A DNA stretch of 64,000 bases, taken from the NCBI RefSeq assembly GCF_011397635.1, contig NC_064770.1:31644598-31708597 (forward strand). The letters run 5' to 3'. The position numbers were made by a program, and so were the translations under genes. This document shows, piece after piece, positions 34,458-54,226 of the stretch. The notes under the pieces are model-generated. The model made no database searches. It saw nothing but the letters and a program-made list of their open reading frames with translations, and was not told the origin of the DNA. The first letter of the stretch is position 1. Each line of letters starts with the position of its first letter. Source of the stretch: Epinephelus fuscoguttatus. Taxonomy: Eukaryota > Chordata > Actinopteri > Perciformes > Serranidae.

Positions 34458-36560
34458 GCCGCCTGCCAATCAAACAGGCTGGAGGAAGGGTCAGTAGAGA
34501 ATTATCAATAATCAGCAGAAGAAAGTGAAAAAAAAAAAGTAGTTATAAACGCAATGGCACTAGTTGGACTCTTTCTCACTTACAAGATATACAACAAAAC
34601 GGGGTCTCCCCTGTGGAAAACAAGTTACGTTTCTCTCTCTGCACATATGTCCACTTTGTTTTAGCCCAAAAACATATCAGTCGGAATACTTGAATCATGC
34701 AGGCCAATTCTATAATGTGAACGGATGGATATTTGCTTCCAGGTAGTGCTCTTTCAGACCGAAAAAAGCTTCAATCGAGCTCATTATTATTATATATATA
34801 TTTTTGTTTCATTCGTCATGTTTATTTGAATTCCAATTCTTTTCATTTTTAACGTTTTCTTTTTTTTTTTTTTTTTTTGCATTTGTTTGCTGACAATGTT
34901 GGAGTATGAGCTTTTTTAACTTTGCACTGAATGTGGTTTTTCTCAGTATATATAATCTGCAATATAGAGGGAGCAGCCAGTTTTTCCAGTGTAGCTGTTT
35001 ACTCATTGAGGTCCTTACCGTGTGAGTGTGTGTTTGTGTGTATGCGTGTGCACGCGCACGTATGTATGGAAGTACTTTGTGTGTGTGTGACTGCGTGTGT
35101 GAATGAGTATGTGTGCGCTCCTCTCTGCCTTGGCACGCCTACCTTACTGCGTTGTCGTGGAGTTCAAGATCAACAGATAGTTAAAGAAGAATAAAAGCTG
35201 ACTTAGGAGGATTATCTGGTGATAGTAAAAGTGACATTAAAAAGTATTGCACCAATTTTGTTTTAAAACTAAAGAACGTTGAGCTCTGCAGTGCAAAGGA
35301 CTGTAGCCGCAGCTGGGACTAGCAAGCCCCGTCCACCCTAATGTAGGGGGCGGGGCCTATCTAGCAAGCCCTCCCACGTGCCCCCTAGTGGGCAGAGGGG
35401 GGAACAGCACTTTCAGAATAGGCTTTCAATGTTTTGGAGGTGCCACACTGCAACCTCTTGTTTACAAGACTTAGGAGGCGGAACGTGTGTTCATTCTTCA
35501 TTTTAAAGAGATGGAATAAAATGAAAAAAAAAATACTCAAAAAAAAATTAAAAAACAATATAAAAAAACTTGAAAAAATCTATAAAACAAATAAAAAGTG
35601 AAAAAAAAAAATTAAAACTCTTATTGAGGATGAAGACGATGCTTTGTAACTCTGGGAATTCGGATCAGTGTTTTTGGCCATGGCGTTGGTTATTTGAACT
35701 ATTCCTCTTTGTCTGCTAAATAACCAGCAATGGTTCTCAGGAAATCAAGCCAGTTTTCCCCCCCTTGTAGGTGAATTAAAAAAAAAAAACTACTACTCCT
35801 TGTAGGAAAGGAAAATCCAACTTCTAGCACTGAAAACTATGTATAGGTCTGTAAGTTTTATTTTCTCTGCCAAATAACTGCTTTAAGCTGGAGAAGCTCA
35901 ACACACTGCTTTCAATATGCTGTCTTTTGAGGGACGGGGGGGTCCTAATGTGGGGGGGTGGAGGACGGGCTGTAGAAATCCCAACGCTCCCTCTCTCCTC
36001 CTCTTCCTCCTCTCCTCCACTCCACTGATGTAAAAAAAACAAAAGTGGGGAGTGTTTATTGTGTGAGTGTGTGACTGTGTCAGTGGAAAATGTTCTGTCT
36101 TGTCAGACTTATAAACCAAGAGAAAGGCGAATCTGTATCTATGCATACTGTAGCCTCTCACATGGCCTACCGAGAGGCGTTTTTTTTTTTTCTTCCCGTG
36201 TCTCACAAAATGTTTTAAATGTTTCATTGAGTACAACAAAATATTACTTGCTTTTTTTTTTTTTAATCGCTCTCATTGCCACAAATGGTGTTTTGAAAAA
36301 AGGAAAGAAGAAAAAACTTTAAAAATCTCTTTTTTTTGGTTGAAGATAATATTTTAACAGTGCAAAAGTCGTCCACATTTCATTGCCTTGATCCTAATTG
36401 TGTCCGAAGATGCAACAACAAGTCAAGTGGCTTCTACCTGTTTACAAATAGAATATGATTGTATTGTTGTACTGTTTTTTTTTTTTGTTTTTTTTTTTCC
36501 TTCCTTTTGGGTCGGGGAGGGAGGGAGGGGGGTGCTCATCTGAAGTTCCTGATCTGATGA

Positions 36561-36562
<2 letters not shown>

Positions 36563-36602
<40 letters not shown>
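36563..36602. repeat. (GT)n microsatellite in probable tnrc6a 3' UTR
   Basis: About 20 uninterrupted TG units. Confidence 0.9.
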
Positions 36603-36603
<1 letters not shown>

Positions 36604-36878
36604 ATGCTCTGCACCGGCATATGTGAGTTGTACCGCTGGAGGGGAAGGTGTCGGGGTTGTGTGCGAGAACAGCGTGAATGTAAATCCACCAGTGGCGTTT
36701 TTTGTTGACAAAATACACGTGTGAATAACAGATTTACCAATCTACCAGTGATTGTTTATGATGCACAACTATCGGGGAAAAACAAAAAGCTTCAGAGAGT
36801 GCGTGAACGAGAAGTCAGCATTAGCGAAGCCATGGACCTTAATTTCTTTTCTTCATCGTGTTATTATTCTGTGTTAAG

Positions 36879-36880
<2 letters not shown>

Positions 36881-36911
<31 letters not shown>
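36881..36911. repeat. (GT)n microsatellite
   Basis: About 15 TG units, 280 bp after the previous tract. Confidence 0.9.
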
Positions 36912-36915
<4 letters not shown>

Positions 36916-37456
36916 CCCCTCAGATATAGGTTTTTATTTCAGAAGTACTAGAAACGTCGGCTTAAGTTGTGTTTTTAAGTTTAGTCGTGAATATTTAACA
37001 ACTTCAAAGCAAACGTAGTGAGACAGAAACCTTGAGTATTAGCCAGACTTGACAGTGGTGTGTGCCAGTATTGAACTGCTCTCTACCAAATAATTCAATC
37101 GTACAAAAGATTAGTTTACTTAATTCCAGATCTCTTTGCTTAAACTATATAGATATATATATATATGTATATATATCTCTTATTTGTATTTGTTTTGTTT
37201 AACAAATGTTATCAAGTGGAACATCTGAACCATGTTTGTCATGTCTTTTTTTTTTTTTTTTTTTGAGTTAACTTAATTTGACAAATTGAACTGAGGAGCC
37301 TTGGATTTTGCACTTGGTGTGGATTAGAGGAAAAGCCGAGCAACGGAGAGCAAAGCTTGAAAACAGAGGGTCGGACAGACGGCTTGGCGGTGTAGTTTGG
37401 ACTTTCAGGTCTGTCTGAAGGAGGAGGTGTGTCTGTGAGAGTATTGTGACAGGGTA

Positions 37457-37458
<2 letters not shown>

Positions 37459-37496
<38 letters not shown>
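37459..37496. repeat. (GT)n microsatellite
   Basis: About 18 GT units passing into GCGCGC. Confidence 0.9.
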
Positions 37497-37500
<4 letters not shown>

Positions 37501-37751
37501 TGTGACTAGAGAAGATGGTGCTTTGTTGGCCCCGGTGAAGGGAGCGAGAGAAGAGGGAGGGGGCTTTGTCATCCTCCTCTCCAGGTTTACCTCTCCCTGT
37601 TCACTGGGCCGGCTGGTCAGAGCGGCGACCTCGCCACGCCGCCTGAACTGAGCCAGAATGTAGCTGAAAACGGTTTTAAAAAGTATAAACGATGACCGGA
37701 GCCTTGATCTGCCTTCTCTGGCACCTGATCAGCCTCAAACATGGAACCACC

Positions 37752-38991
37752 CTAGGGCTGGGTATCGTTTAAAAATATCAGTACCAACACCAATGAAGTG
37801 ATAACAGTAGGGTACTTCATTTAACACCCACAATGTGAATGGAGTGGTGTGTAGTGTAGTCAAACCTTTAAACATTTTGCGGCATCTTGGCACACTGAAC
37901 TGCCGTCAATACACCGCAGTTGACTTCACGTCACAGACTGGGTTGTAGCTTCAGCTGTGGGAATGCAAACTCTGCGCCGGGTGCATATACGTGCATCCAC
38001 TCTGCCCCAAGCACACAGTGACAGCGCTAACTGTTAGCAACACATGGCTAGTGTTACCTAAACGTTATTAAAGGATTTAATGGCAGAGTCAAGCTGTTCT
38101 GGTGTCGGCTTAACCGTTGACATCCCTAGAATATTTTAACTGGTCACGTATGTCGGTTTATAGATTAATTTTACTCCACTTCACTGCACTGCGCGCCACC
38201 CAGGTCTGGTGATGGTTAGCTAGTGGCGCCGCTCATTCTGTGATTACCGCCAGTAATGCCTCATGAAACAGTGCTAACTTGTGTCTGTCATAACCAGCCA
38301 CATGGCTTAAAATTTTTAAAATTTGTGTTTCTTGTTATGGTTGTTACTGCATCATGTATTTTCCTGATTTAGCTCTGTTAGCATCATTAGCAGCGTCAGC
38401 ATGGCTAGTGGTGCTAACATAATTAACAGTCCTAAAGGGGTTTTGCGGCTCAAATTGAAGCTGTTAACTCAGTGGGGCTACCTGGGAGGAGGCTGGAGGG
38501 TAGCCACCATGTTTCCGCAGCAATGTTGCTAGTTAGCTAGCTCCCACCCGACCCACTTGTTGCACAGTGCAGTGTGGCCAAGACTCATGTTAGCTAGCCA
38601 GTGGAAACCAGAGGCTGGGCAGTTTGCACCATGTTTACCTCTACATGGATAGTGCTTTGAAATGTGGCGGTGAAGCTCACCGAGTCAGCCAGTTAGTTAG
38701 CGGTTGATGCGTGTTGAGCTATTGAAAGCAAAATTACCCACAACTGACATCTGTAGTGTCTATGTGACGTTTTTTGGGACTGTTAAACAGCTTAGGTGTT
38801 AGGTAGTACTAAATGGGCCGACAAGAGAACAGCAGCTCTGGTAATGGCAGCAACAGAAAGTTTGGCAGTCTGGCGGGGATTTTGGATGGTCCAGGATTAG
38901 ACCCTGACGCAAAAAAAATGCAGGGATCAGCTGACTGGAGACGTTTTAAAACTCCTTGGCACTGATTTATTTCGATCAATACCCAGCCCTA
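37752..38991. mobile_element. Non-autonomous hAT, GGGTATCG family, in probable tnrc6a 3' UTR
   Basis: Termini CTAGGGCTGGGTATCG and, inverted at 38976-38991, TAGGGCTGGGTATTGATCG. The same 8 bp GAACCACC flanks both sides (37744-37751 and 38992-38999), which marks a hAT insertion. The interior has no transposase frame. The terminus matches those at 5756 and 51621-52806, so one family has at least three members in the window. Confidence 0.85.
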
Positions 38992-40316
38992 GAACCACCG
39001 CACGGACAAATCGAGTGACGCAACCACTGCTCGTTGTATTTGTATTTGAATCAGTATTGGATTGCTGCTCCGACCGCGCCTGATTGTCATGATGATCGCT
39101 AGCTTGACTGAAAACGAGGCAAGGCTTCTTGTTGGCTCGTAGTGACTCAGGCCAAGGGGATATGACTTGTGATCGGCTGGTTCTTCCTGGCTTTTCAGGG
39201 ACACAGGGTTACACTTGCCTCTTTTGCCGGCTCATCCAGGATCAGCTCTCCCTCCTCCGACTCCTAAGCTTAACTACAGGAGAGGAGACACAAAACTGAC
39301 AGGAGGTCAGGGGCAGGTGAACTCTTTTAATAGTCGATATTCCCTTTCCGCTCTTGATGGAATTATTTTACACTTCGTTCATTCTGATTTTGGCAATGCT
39401 TCTCTCCAAGCGCTGATTTCGGGGTGCAGTTTGGTCCCTCATCAGTATGCTTACCTTAACCAATTAGCGGGACGAAAACTGACCCTGATCAGCGGCTCAG
39501 GAGGCTCTGCTGTTAGAGAAGGGACAAGCAACGTCTGTAAACGCCTCTCATTGATGTTAATGTTACTGTTTTGGTTCCCAGCTTAATCTCGCTCTGTTTC
39601 TGTCTCGTCCAATCTACTGTTAGTGTGTGTGCATGCGTGTGGGAAGATGCCCAGTCTTGTGCGGAAACTGTGTGTGTATGTCTGAACACATTATCATGCC
39701 AAATCGAGGAGGGAGGGTGAGAGGGAAGGAAAGGGATTGATAATTTTCTTTTTTTTGTGGTTGTTGTTGTTGTGTATGTGTGTGTACGTGTATTTAAAAA
39801 GCTGGACAATGTTAAATGCTTGAAGAAAAAAAATGTCATTTGCAAAAAGGACGATGTGAGGAAAAATCTTTCAGTAAGTGAAAACCACCACGAGCAATGT
39901 ACAATCCCCAGGGCTGCCAAGCAGCTTCCCGACAGGGCCAGACGAAGGGGGGAGGAAAGAAGGAAGGATAGTAAGGAAGGAGGGGTAGGAGAGGAGGGAA
40001 GCTGGCTGGTGATACTCTACTACTTTTTAAATGTGTAAGAAAAAATAATGTGACTCTTTTGTTTTTCTCTTGACTTAACTATCCTGTGAGCAAATGCTAT
40101 ATTATATCATAACACACACCCGATGGCTCCTACTGTCGATCAACAGGTTTTTTTTTTTTTTTTTTTGACACAAAAAAAACAAAAAACAGAAAAAACAAAC
40201 AAAAGAAAAAACACAAAAACTGTGAGAATCTGCTGTCTTTTTTTGTCATTTTACATTTAGTATGAATACACACAAACAAAACCCTGAAAAGCTTTAGTCT
40301 AACCAGCACAAAGATG

Positions 40317-40363
40317 TGGGGCGGGCGGGGCGGGCGGGGTACCAGAGGGCGGGGCGGGCGGGT
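40317..40363. repeat. G-rich GGGCGGGGCGGGCGGGG block
   Basis: Two clusters of G3-G4 runs separated by single C residues, split by TACCAGA. They could form G-quadruplexes on the sense strand and also match Sp1-type GC boxes. The block lies in AT-rich surroundings in the probable 3' UTR. Confidence 0.6.
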
Positions 40364-41401
40364 TACAGTACAGAGGGGAGGGATGGGTGTCGCTCAGAGA
40401 GACTATGCAGTGGAGTGTTGAACCCAGGCTTCCATGTCCACCTTGGGTTTTTTGCTTTCTTTAAATAAAAAAACGACAAAAAAAAAAAATCCCAAAATTT
40501 TTTTAAAACACAGTTGAGATGGGATTCCCAATAATATTCCTCAAACATGTTGTGCCATCGTTGAATCGTACTACTAGTACTAATAATAATAATAAAAACT
40601 GAAAAAACCTTTATTACCTAGCAACCGTCGGGCCAGTTGTAGCAGGAGAGGAGGACAGGTTAAGATTTGCAAAGTCCATTTCTTTTATTTTCACAGCTTG
40701 TCTCCTCGATACGCCGCGAGGGGAGCGAGGCCGGTGAAACTGCAAATTTTACACAACTACAATGTTTTTTATAGAGATTCTATCAATCCACAGTGTGTAG
40801 TTGGATCACCTGTAAACCTATTATGCACATTGCTTTGGGAGACTGTTGAACTATATATATAATATATATATAAATATATATATATTAATGAGAATATAAA
40901 CGTACAGTGTCTATAATCAACGAGAGGGAGTCTTCCTCTCTTACAAACAAAACAGGAAGTACCTTTTTATTTTCAAATGTCTTCCTCGGGTCATCAAAGG
41001 ATTTTATCTTAAACTTCGGGGGGAAACTGCACTTTTTGAAGGACAATCTTTATTTGTATGGGTATAAAAATTGACAAAAACGAAGTCGCCTGATCTTAAC
41101 AAGGTATAGAAAACCAACTCCAGTGTGCTCTAATAATGAATGTCTCCTCTGATGCTGTCTATTTGTTTGGTTTCATTTAATCTTTTTATTCTCCTTCCTT
41201 TGTTGCTTGGTTTGTTCTGTATTATTATTTTTTTTTCTCTTATTTTTTCTGGATTTTAGTGCTCTTAAGAGAATCTGTACTAAGGTGTAGAGTAGTAAGT
41301 AGTAGGTCTTCTGTTGGCTGTACTCGTATACTGATTACTGTTTGTAACCCTCTGGCTCCTGCAGCCGTCATACAAAGCTGTAAAACTTGGGTACAACCCT
41401 C

Positions 41402-41407
41402 AATAAA
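41402..41407 (+). terminator. tnrc6a: Candidate poly(A) signal of tnrc6a
   Basis: AATAAA lies in CCTCAATAAAAGACT and is followed within 25 nt by GGTTTCC and TTTATTTC-type U-rich sequence. A dispersed repeat begins right after it, consistent with the end of constrained sequence. Confidence 0.5.
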
Positions 41408-41529
41408 AGACTAACAATGACTCAGCGGTTTCCACCTGGACTCTTTATTTCTCCTCGTCTGCTTCTTGGTAAAACTGTTTCCTGGTACAGTAAAAGGAAA
41501 TTATTTTCTGAACTGACTGGACTGATGTA

Positions 41530-41690
41530 GCTGATGTATTATTTTTTACCTTTACCCACTTCGTCATTCATATCCACATTACTGATGATTATCTATAAAA
41601 AAATCTCATTGTGTAAATATTTTTTGAAAGCACCAACAGCTCTACAATATGGTCGACATCAAGGCATTTGGTTAAATAAATTTATGTTTG
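41530..41690. repeat. Short hAT-derived dispersed repeat, copy 2
   Basis: The phrases CATATCCACATTACTGATG, TCTCATTGTGTAAATATTT and GAAAGCACCAACAGCTC align with the repeat at 2870-3095. It starts close to the tnrc6a poly(A) site. Confidence 0.55.
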
Positions 41691-42975
41691 ATTGTCTGTC
41701 TCTGACAGAAAACTTAAGTTTAAGCCTCAAATAAAAGACAATTCATCAGTTTATATATGACAAGAATTCTCCAACTATATTTCACGCTCAATATTTTACT
41801 GTGAATTTGTGTCTGCTCTTCTGTCTTGAGAGAGACTCTGGTAACTTTGAAGACTTCTTGCAAAACTTCATTGACATACCAAAGCTTTTGTGAGTTCCAC
41901 ATTTGTTATAAAGAGCAGTGACATTTGTAAAACTTACTTTTGACAAGTTTCTGTTAAAGGAGGAAAAATCCTGCAATCTTCACTCCTGAGAAATCTACAG
42001 AGCCCCGAAGTGGACATGGAGGAGGAACAAATAGATCGGTTAAAAAAAGAAAAAGATGGATGAAAAATAAAAGATGACTCAAAATTTTTCTTGAAAGATC
42101 GCAAAAGTTTTTTGTAAGGAAATGCAAAAGTATATCTTTTATCACCCATCTACTTTTTTTTCCCTCCCCCATCTTGTTTTTTTTAACCCACATGTCCCCT
42201 AAGGGGCGCTGTAGAGATCCTAAAAAGAGGGGAAGCATCTTTTTACTTAAATTGTTGTATTTTATATTATATGCTAAAGTAAAGTCTATATCTAAAAATT
42301 AACTAGTAGCTACAGCTGTCAGATAAATATAGCAGAGCACACTACATTCCTCTGAAATGAAGAAACCATAAAGTACTTTAAAACTGTACTTACAGTAAGT
42401 ACAGTTAAGCGATTTTGCCTCTCCATTGCACCTGTTGTCACTTTGATTTGCACCAAAGCAGATGAAACTGATTCACAGTCACTTTTGCTTCCTAAATAGA
42501 CAGATTGATTTCCCTTAAGTTTAACAGCCTTGGTGTTCGACTGTGGCCATGAAGTGTTCCTTTAATTTGTTTGAGCAGTGTATTATGAAACCGCTGTGAA
42601 TAGTCTTAATGCTGAGGTCAAGGTCGGTTATCACATTCATTAAAGCTTGTTCCCCAGAGGGTGCTGTTAAAAATTGGTTGGTATTTTAAGGATTGGGGTC
42701 AGAGGTCACTGCAGGAGAAAGACAGTAAGGTGAGGGGCCTTTGTTTTCCATGTCAGGATGTAAATATCCAGTTAATCTAATCTCGTCCAGGCTTTTATAC
42801 AGTGGGTTTATAATCAAATAATTAAAACCATCACAACCTATGAAGTTGGAGCCAGTTTCTTTTCGTAGCTAGGCTACAACATGTGGTTGTTAGTTTTGTC
42901 GCTAGCAAAACACCCAGTTGGGGATGCTTGTCACATTCGTTTGGGGTTGGTTGTTGCATGTGTTGTTCTTTACAA

Positions 42976-43169
42976 CAGAGGTTCCCAACTGGTCCAGATT
43001 TCTCAGCCATCTGTTCAAGGTCCACACAGTTTAATATATTCAGTGTCTATACTTGTGTTTGGCCATGCTGTTGAGCTAGTTTGCTGTCTCTGTTAAGTAG
43101 CTGTCCTTTAGTTGCTCACTCTGCAGCAGGAAACAGCACTTCAGATTAAAAGCTGTGTGGGAACCACTG
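42976..43169. mobile_element. Small MITE, GGTTCCCAACTGG type
   Basis: Ends CAGAGGTTCCCAACTGG and, inverted, CAGTGGTTCCCACACAG; 194 bp without coding capacity. The flanks CTTTACAA and GTTTAGAT match at 5 of 8 positions, a worn hAT-type duplication at best. Confidence 0.5.
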
Positions 43170-43517
43170 GTTTAGATAGTTCTTTTTTTAGCTAGCTGTT
43201 GGGGTTGCTTGTCACATATATTGTTCTCTATATGGTTCCATAAGGATATAAAATGTACTTGTAGGAATGATTTTTTTTTGCTTATGTTCTCTTGATGCAG
43301 GTAGTTGCGTGTCATTGAAAAATTAAAATGAAATTAAAACTTTAAAATTCATTTCTCAGATTGCCTCTATTTTTTAGTTTTCCCCATGAAAACATTACAG
43401 CAACCAAACCCATACTGTGACTACCTACCTACCCCAAGATGGTGATGGTTGCCACAAGTGCACAAGATGTATTTGATGATCCATATGATTTCAACATAAT
43501 AAACTTAAGGAGAATAA

Positions 43518-44182
43518 GGCTCTGGTCACACAGAGCATTTTGCAGGTTGCAGAACATGAGGCGCACCACTGCCTTTTTTTGAAAGAAACTAAATGCCATC
43601 ACCTCCTTACCTTAATCTTTCCGTGTAATCAAGTTACTATTTATGTATATATTTCACAGTAATCAGTGTGTAGCTGCTGACATGTTGAGGCAGAGGGTGC
43701 TGTCTGTAGCTCTGGTTGAGGGTGAGAGGCTGTCAGCAGATAAACAGAGATCTGTGTGGGTACATGAGACCCTAAAAAAGAGGGTGGGTCATGGGGAGCA
43801 CCACCAGTGGGTCCAGGAGCTTCTCCTCCATGATGGACGTTTCCAGGCATATTTTAGGGTGACTCAGGGGCAGTTTGACACCCTGCTGTTTATCGTCAGG
43901 CTGTATAGCTCTGGGTATCCAGCAACCACTACCACCAGTTTCTCCTCCATTGTTCACCAACTGTTAACTTGTTGTCATGATCACCACAGAAGGCCCGCCT
44001 CTCAAATCATCTGATTGGACAATGAGGAAAAAAGATGACGGAGATGACGTGGGGCGCTTTTCTGCTCTGAGTTGAAGTTTTTTCAACTCGAGTTCAGAGC
44101 GCTCCGAAAAAATGCAAACAAAAAGCTTCGTTCTTGTTAAAAACAATTACAAAATAGTGCCTCCTTCTGTGTGATCAGGGCC
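43518..44182 (+). mobile_element. PIF/Harbinger transposon fossil
   Basis: The terminal inverted repeat GGCTCTGGTCACACAGAG matches GGCCCTGATCACACAGAA inverted at the right end, next to TAA and TGA (a TWA-like target). The frame at 43643-44014 includes SVWVHETLKKRVGHGEHHQW and FQAYFRVTQGQFDTLL, which is the start of Harbinger transposases (HARBI1-like). The DDE catalytic part is missing, replaced by a short non-coding 3' end. The copy cannot be autonomous. Confidence 0.75.
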
Positions 44183-44564
44183 TGAGGTCACTCCAGTCCT
44201 ACTTGAAACTGTAGCCTTCCATTACACATTGAAAGGGAATTATTATAGCTGCACTTTGAGATTCAAATTTAAAAGTGTTAAAAAGTGTGACAACTAACCC
44301 TGTTCTCCCCTACTGTTGGTGCCATTTCACTACATATCACAGTTCCCAAACTCCACTGACGTCCTATTGGCACATAAAGCTTCAAAAAACAGCTGTAATG
44401 TGACAAACAATGGAAAGACTAAATTATAATATTTCTATGGACTGTATGCTTTTTTGTGGGCTAGAAAAATGTGACCTTCAGACTGAGACTCACTTGTTTA
44501 AAGTTGTGTCAGAACACCGTCTTTATTTCTGAGTTTTGCATTTCAACATTCAGACGAGGCGTCA

Positions 44565-44948
44565 GTATCATACAGCATGTGTATTTATTCATCTATTCAT
44601 GTGAAATTATACATCGGAACCACGTTGTTGAGCTGGAAGAAACAAAAAAAAAAATCAAAACTGTGAGATAACCTTTTTTAATGTTTTATCTCCAAACTCC
44701 CAAAACACATGTTCATTTAAATACAGTTAAACACGAGACACGGCAGCTGACGTCAACGATGCCGCAAGAGACAGAAGAGCTGACAGGGAGGAAGTGGGAA
44801 ATGTACTTCCTGTGGGGTCACGCAGGGGTCAACCTCTGGAAGAAATAAAGAATGTTGATGAGCATCAGACGTAACAATAAAAGGCACCTGTGTGACGTCA
44901 GAGAGGAAGGAAACAAAGACTCACCTCTGTGGTGAACTAAAGAGCAGA
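44565..44948 (-). other. ndufab1: Probable ndufab1 3' UTR
   Basis: A minus-strand AATAAA (TTTATT at 44583-44588) is the nearest good poly(A) signal; another lies at 44520. The true end is not known. Confidence 0.35.
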
Positions 44949-48800
<3,852 letters not shown>

Positions 48801-48828
48801 GACGGAGAGTAGTGACTGAGTTCCCAAG

Positions 48829-48840
48829 TTCCCAGCATGC
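48829..48840 (-). promoter_or_regulatory. ZNF143-like site at the ndufab1 promoter
   Basis: TTCCCAGCATGC matches the core of the ZNF143/STAF element (ACTACAATTCCCAGCATGC type), common in vertebrate housekeeping promoters. It lies about 30 bp upstream of the ndufab1 start codon. Confidence 0.55.
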
Positions 48841-48875
48841 ACAGCGAAGAAGAAACGGGGTCAAGGGCTCTGTTG

Positions 48876-48887
48876 TACGCATGCGCA
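48876..48887. promoter_or_regulatory. NRF1-like site between ndufab1 and dctn5
   Basis: TACGCATGCGCA fits the NRF1 consensus at 11 of 12 positions. NRF1 drives many nuclear genes for mitochondrial proteins, which suits ndufab1. Confidence 0.55.
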
Positions 48888-49383
48888 TAACACAAGCTGC
48901 GCCTTATTTTGTATTTTTTTTTAATTGTATTTCTGATGTCTACAATGTCATATACGAAACAGACGATTAAAAATATATAGTTATAAAAAATACTTTGAGA
49001 AAATGTAGAATACGAAGGGGACGAAAGCCAGGATTCGAATCGGGCAAGATCAATCAATCACAGAATCATATTACGGATTAGTTGATTGATAATTACCTAG
49101 CCAGCTGACCTGGATTAGCAGGATAATTCAAAAATTCATATAAATTTACAACTTTTATACGATACAACTCAACTATAACAAATACGAATGGACTGTTTCA
49201 CTTGTTTGTCTTAACGCAATCCATCGATGATCTGGCGCTCAACTCATATTGTCTGACAAGCCATTCATTTAGTTGGCAGAAGAAGACGCTGAGCTCTGAC
49301 AGCAGAGCACAACAGATTGTCATTACTGAATTATCCCCAGTGTTTTAAATATTTTATGATATCTGTCATATTTATTCCTAACC
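48888..49383. other. Shared 5' flank of ndufab1 and dctn5
   Basis: About 0.5 kb, AT-rich apart from the ndufab1 side. It must hold the dctn5 start site. I see no TATA box and no coding sequence for a third gene. Confidence 0.5.
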
Positions 49384-52970
<3,587 letters not shown>

Positions 52971-53885
52971 ATCCTGCCCCAAAACCATCAGCAGGATCCA
53001 CACCCTCTCCAGGTCACGGCCAGGGTCTCTCATCAGAAATGGAGTCTGAGAGCTCACCTTTTATCCTTCACCTCCCACAGGCCCTGAGTTTCTCTGCCCA
53101 AGAACAAACATCTGGTCCTATTAATGAAATGATTCTAGTTTTTGAGTAGAAGAAAAGCACATGATGATAACATCTGATAAAGCTGCAGAAGGTAGTTTAG
53201 TGTTTGCAGCTCCAAATTGCAGTGAAAGTCTTTATTAAACTGTACACAGCATGCTCATGTTTACTATCCCAGCTGGTCTGAGACGTCCTCAAGAGGCACG
53301 GATCAAAACCCTACAGGCACTCAGTTCTAGTTTGGTTTGATTTGTGTGTTCATGTAGTCCGATATTTAATCCTGGTCTGTGGAGAAACTCGAGAACTTCT
53401 GTGGCTCAATTCCAATCTTTGCTCTCTGACAGCAGCTGTGGGTGAAGATGAGGAGGTGAAGGGTGGAGCTTGTAATATATTATACGACCCCCATGGACCA
53501 AAACAATAGCAACAACAACAGTTGTGTTTGAGGATGTTGGCTGTACGTGTGCTTTGCTCATGACCACAATTCATTTGGGAAACAGAGTTCACTCATCAGG
53601 AGAGATATTTTGCTTTTGTCTCTGTCATTTGATTTTTTTTTTTCTAATGTTGAAGGACTTGTTTGCTTTTTTGTCACTGGCGCTTGTAAATTGTCATGAC
53701 ACTTATTTAATACTGATTTTTATTATTTCATTATGTTCAAATGATCAGCTGTTAATTTGACTATGTGTACACGTGTGCAGGAAGCCCCCTGTGCTTTGCC
53801 TTTATCATCTTCTGTGAGCAGCCAACAGCCAGAGCCAACGTCTGAAATAGTGACGCAGTTAAATAAATACAAATGCTTGAAAATC
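52971..53885 (+). other. dctn5: Probable dctn5 3' UTR
   Basis: AATAAA at 53862-53867 within AAATAAATACAAATG is a good poly(A) signal. The interval has no coding potential beyond chance frames. Confidence 0.6.
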
Positions 53886-54226
53886 TGACACGTGTGGACT
53901 CTGCTCTGTCTCTGTCCTGTCTTAACCCTCTACTTTTTCATCTAGTAACTGCTTAAGTTTGTTTGTGACTCCATGATATCAGCTCCAGAGCATTCATCTT
54001 GGATTAAACTGTTATTTTAACGGATACAAAGACACCTGCCATTTCTCATGGACTTTATGTAACATGCCTCGTGGGGCAGTGTTTGATTGTAATGTGCAGG
54101 CGTTCATCTCTGTTGCTGCTTATATGCTATTCTGCTGATCCTCAATTGGTGGTAGTAATGTGCAAAGATGCATTTCAATATGCCAACAAAGGCAGGGAAA
54201 TAGTAGAGTGCTATCAAGTAAACATG

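Larger units (their letters stand above)
34458..41427 (+). other. tnrc6a: Probable tnrc6a 3' UTR (about 7 kb)
   Basis: No coding exon is visible here. AATAAA at 41402-41407 follows TGTAAAACTTGGGTACAACC and is the best final poly(A) signal; an earlier AATAAA at 35190 could give a short isoform. The region holds T- and A-rich runs (34858-34878, 35523-35612), three (GT)n tracts, a G-rich block at 40317-40363 and a 1.24 kb hAT element at 37752-38991. Long 3' UTRs are usual for TNRC6 genes. The extent is inferred from the signal only. Confidence 0.5.
41430..44560. other. Intergenic region between tnrc6a and ndufab1 (tail to tail)
   Basis: Contains the second copy of the hAT-derived repeat (41530-41690), a small MITE (42976-43169) and a Harbinger fossil (43518-44182). 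No gene is seen. Confidence 0.6.

Noticed and set aside
36455-36740. Frames with repeated Cys-Val or His-Thr
   Set aside because: Translation of (GT)n and (CA)n microsatellites.
48801-48842. Upstream in-frame ATG as the ndufab1 start
   Set aside because: It overlaps the TTCCCAGCATGC promoter motif and adds residues unlike the family. ATG at 48800 gives a normal presequence and length.
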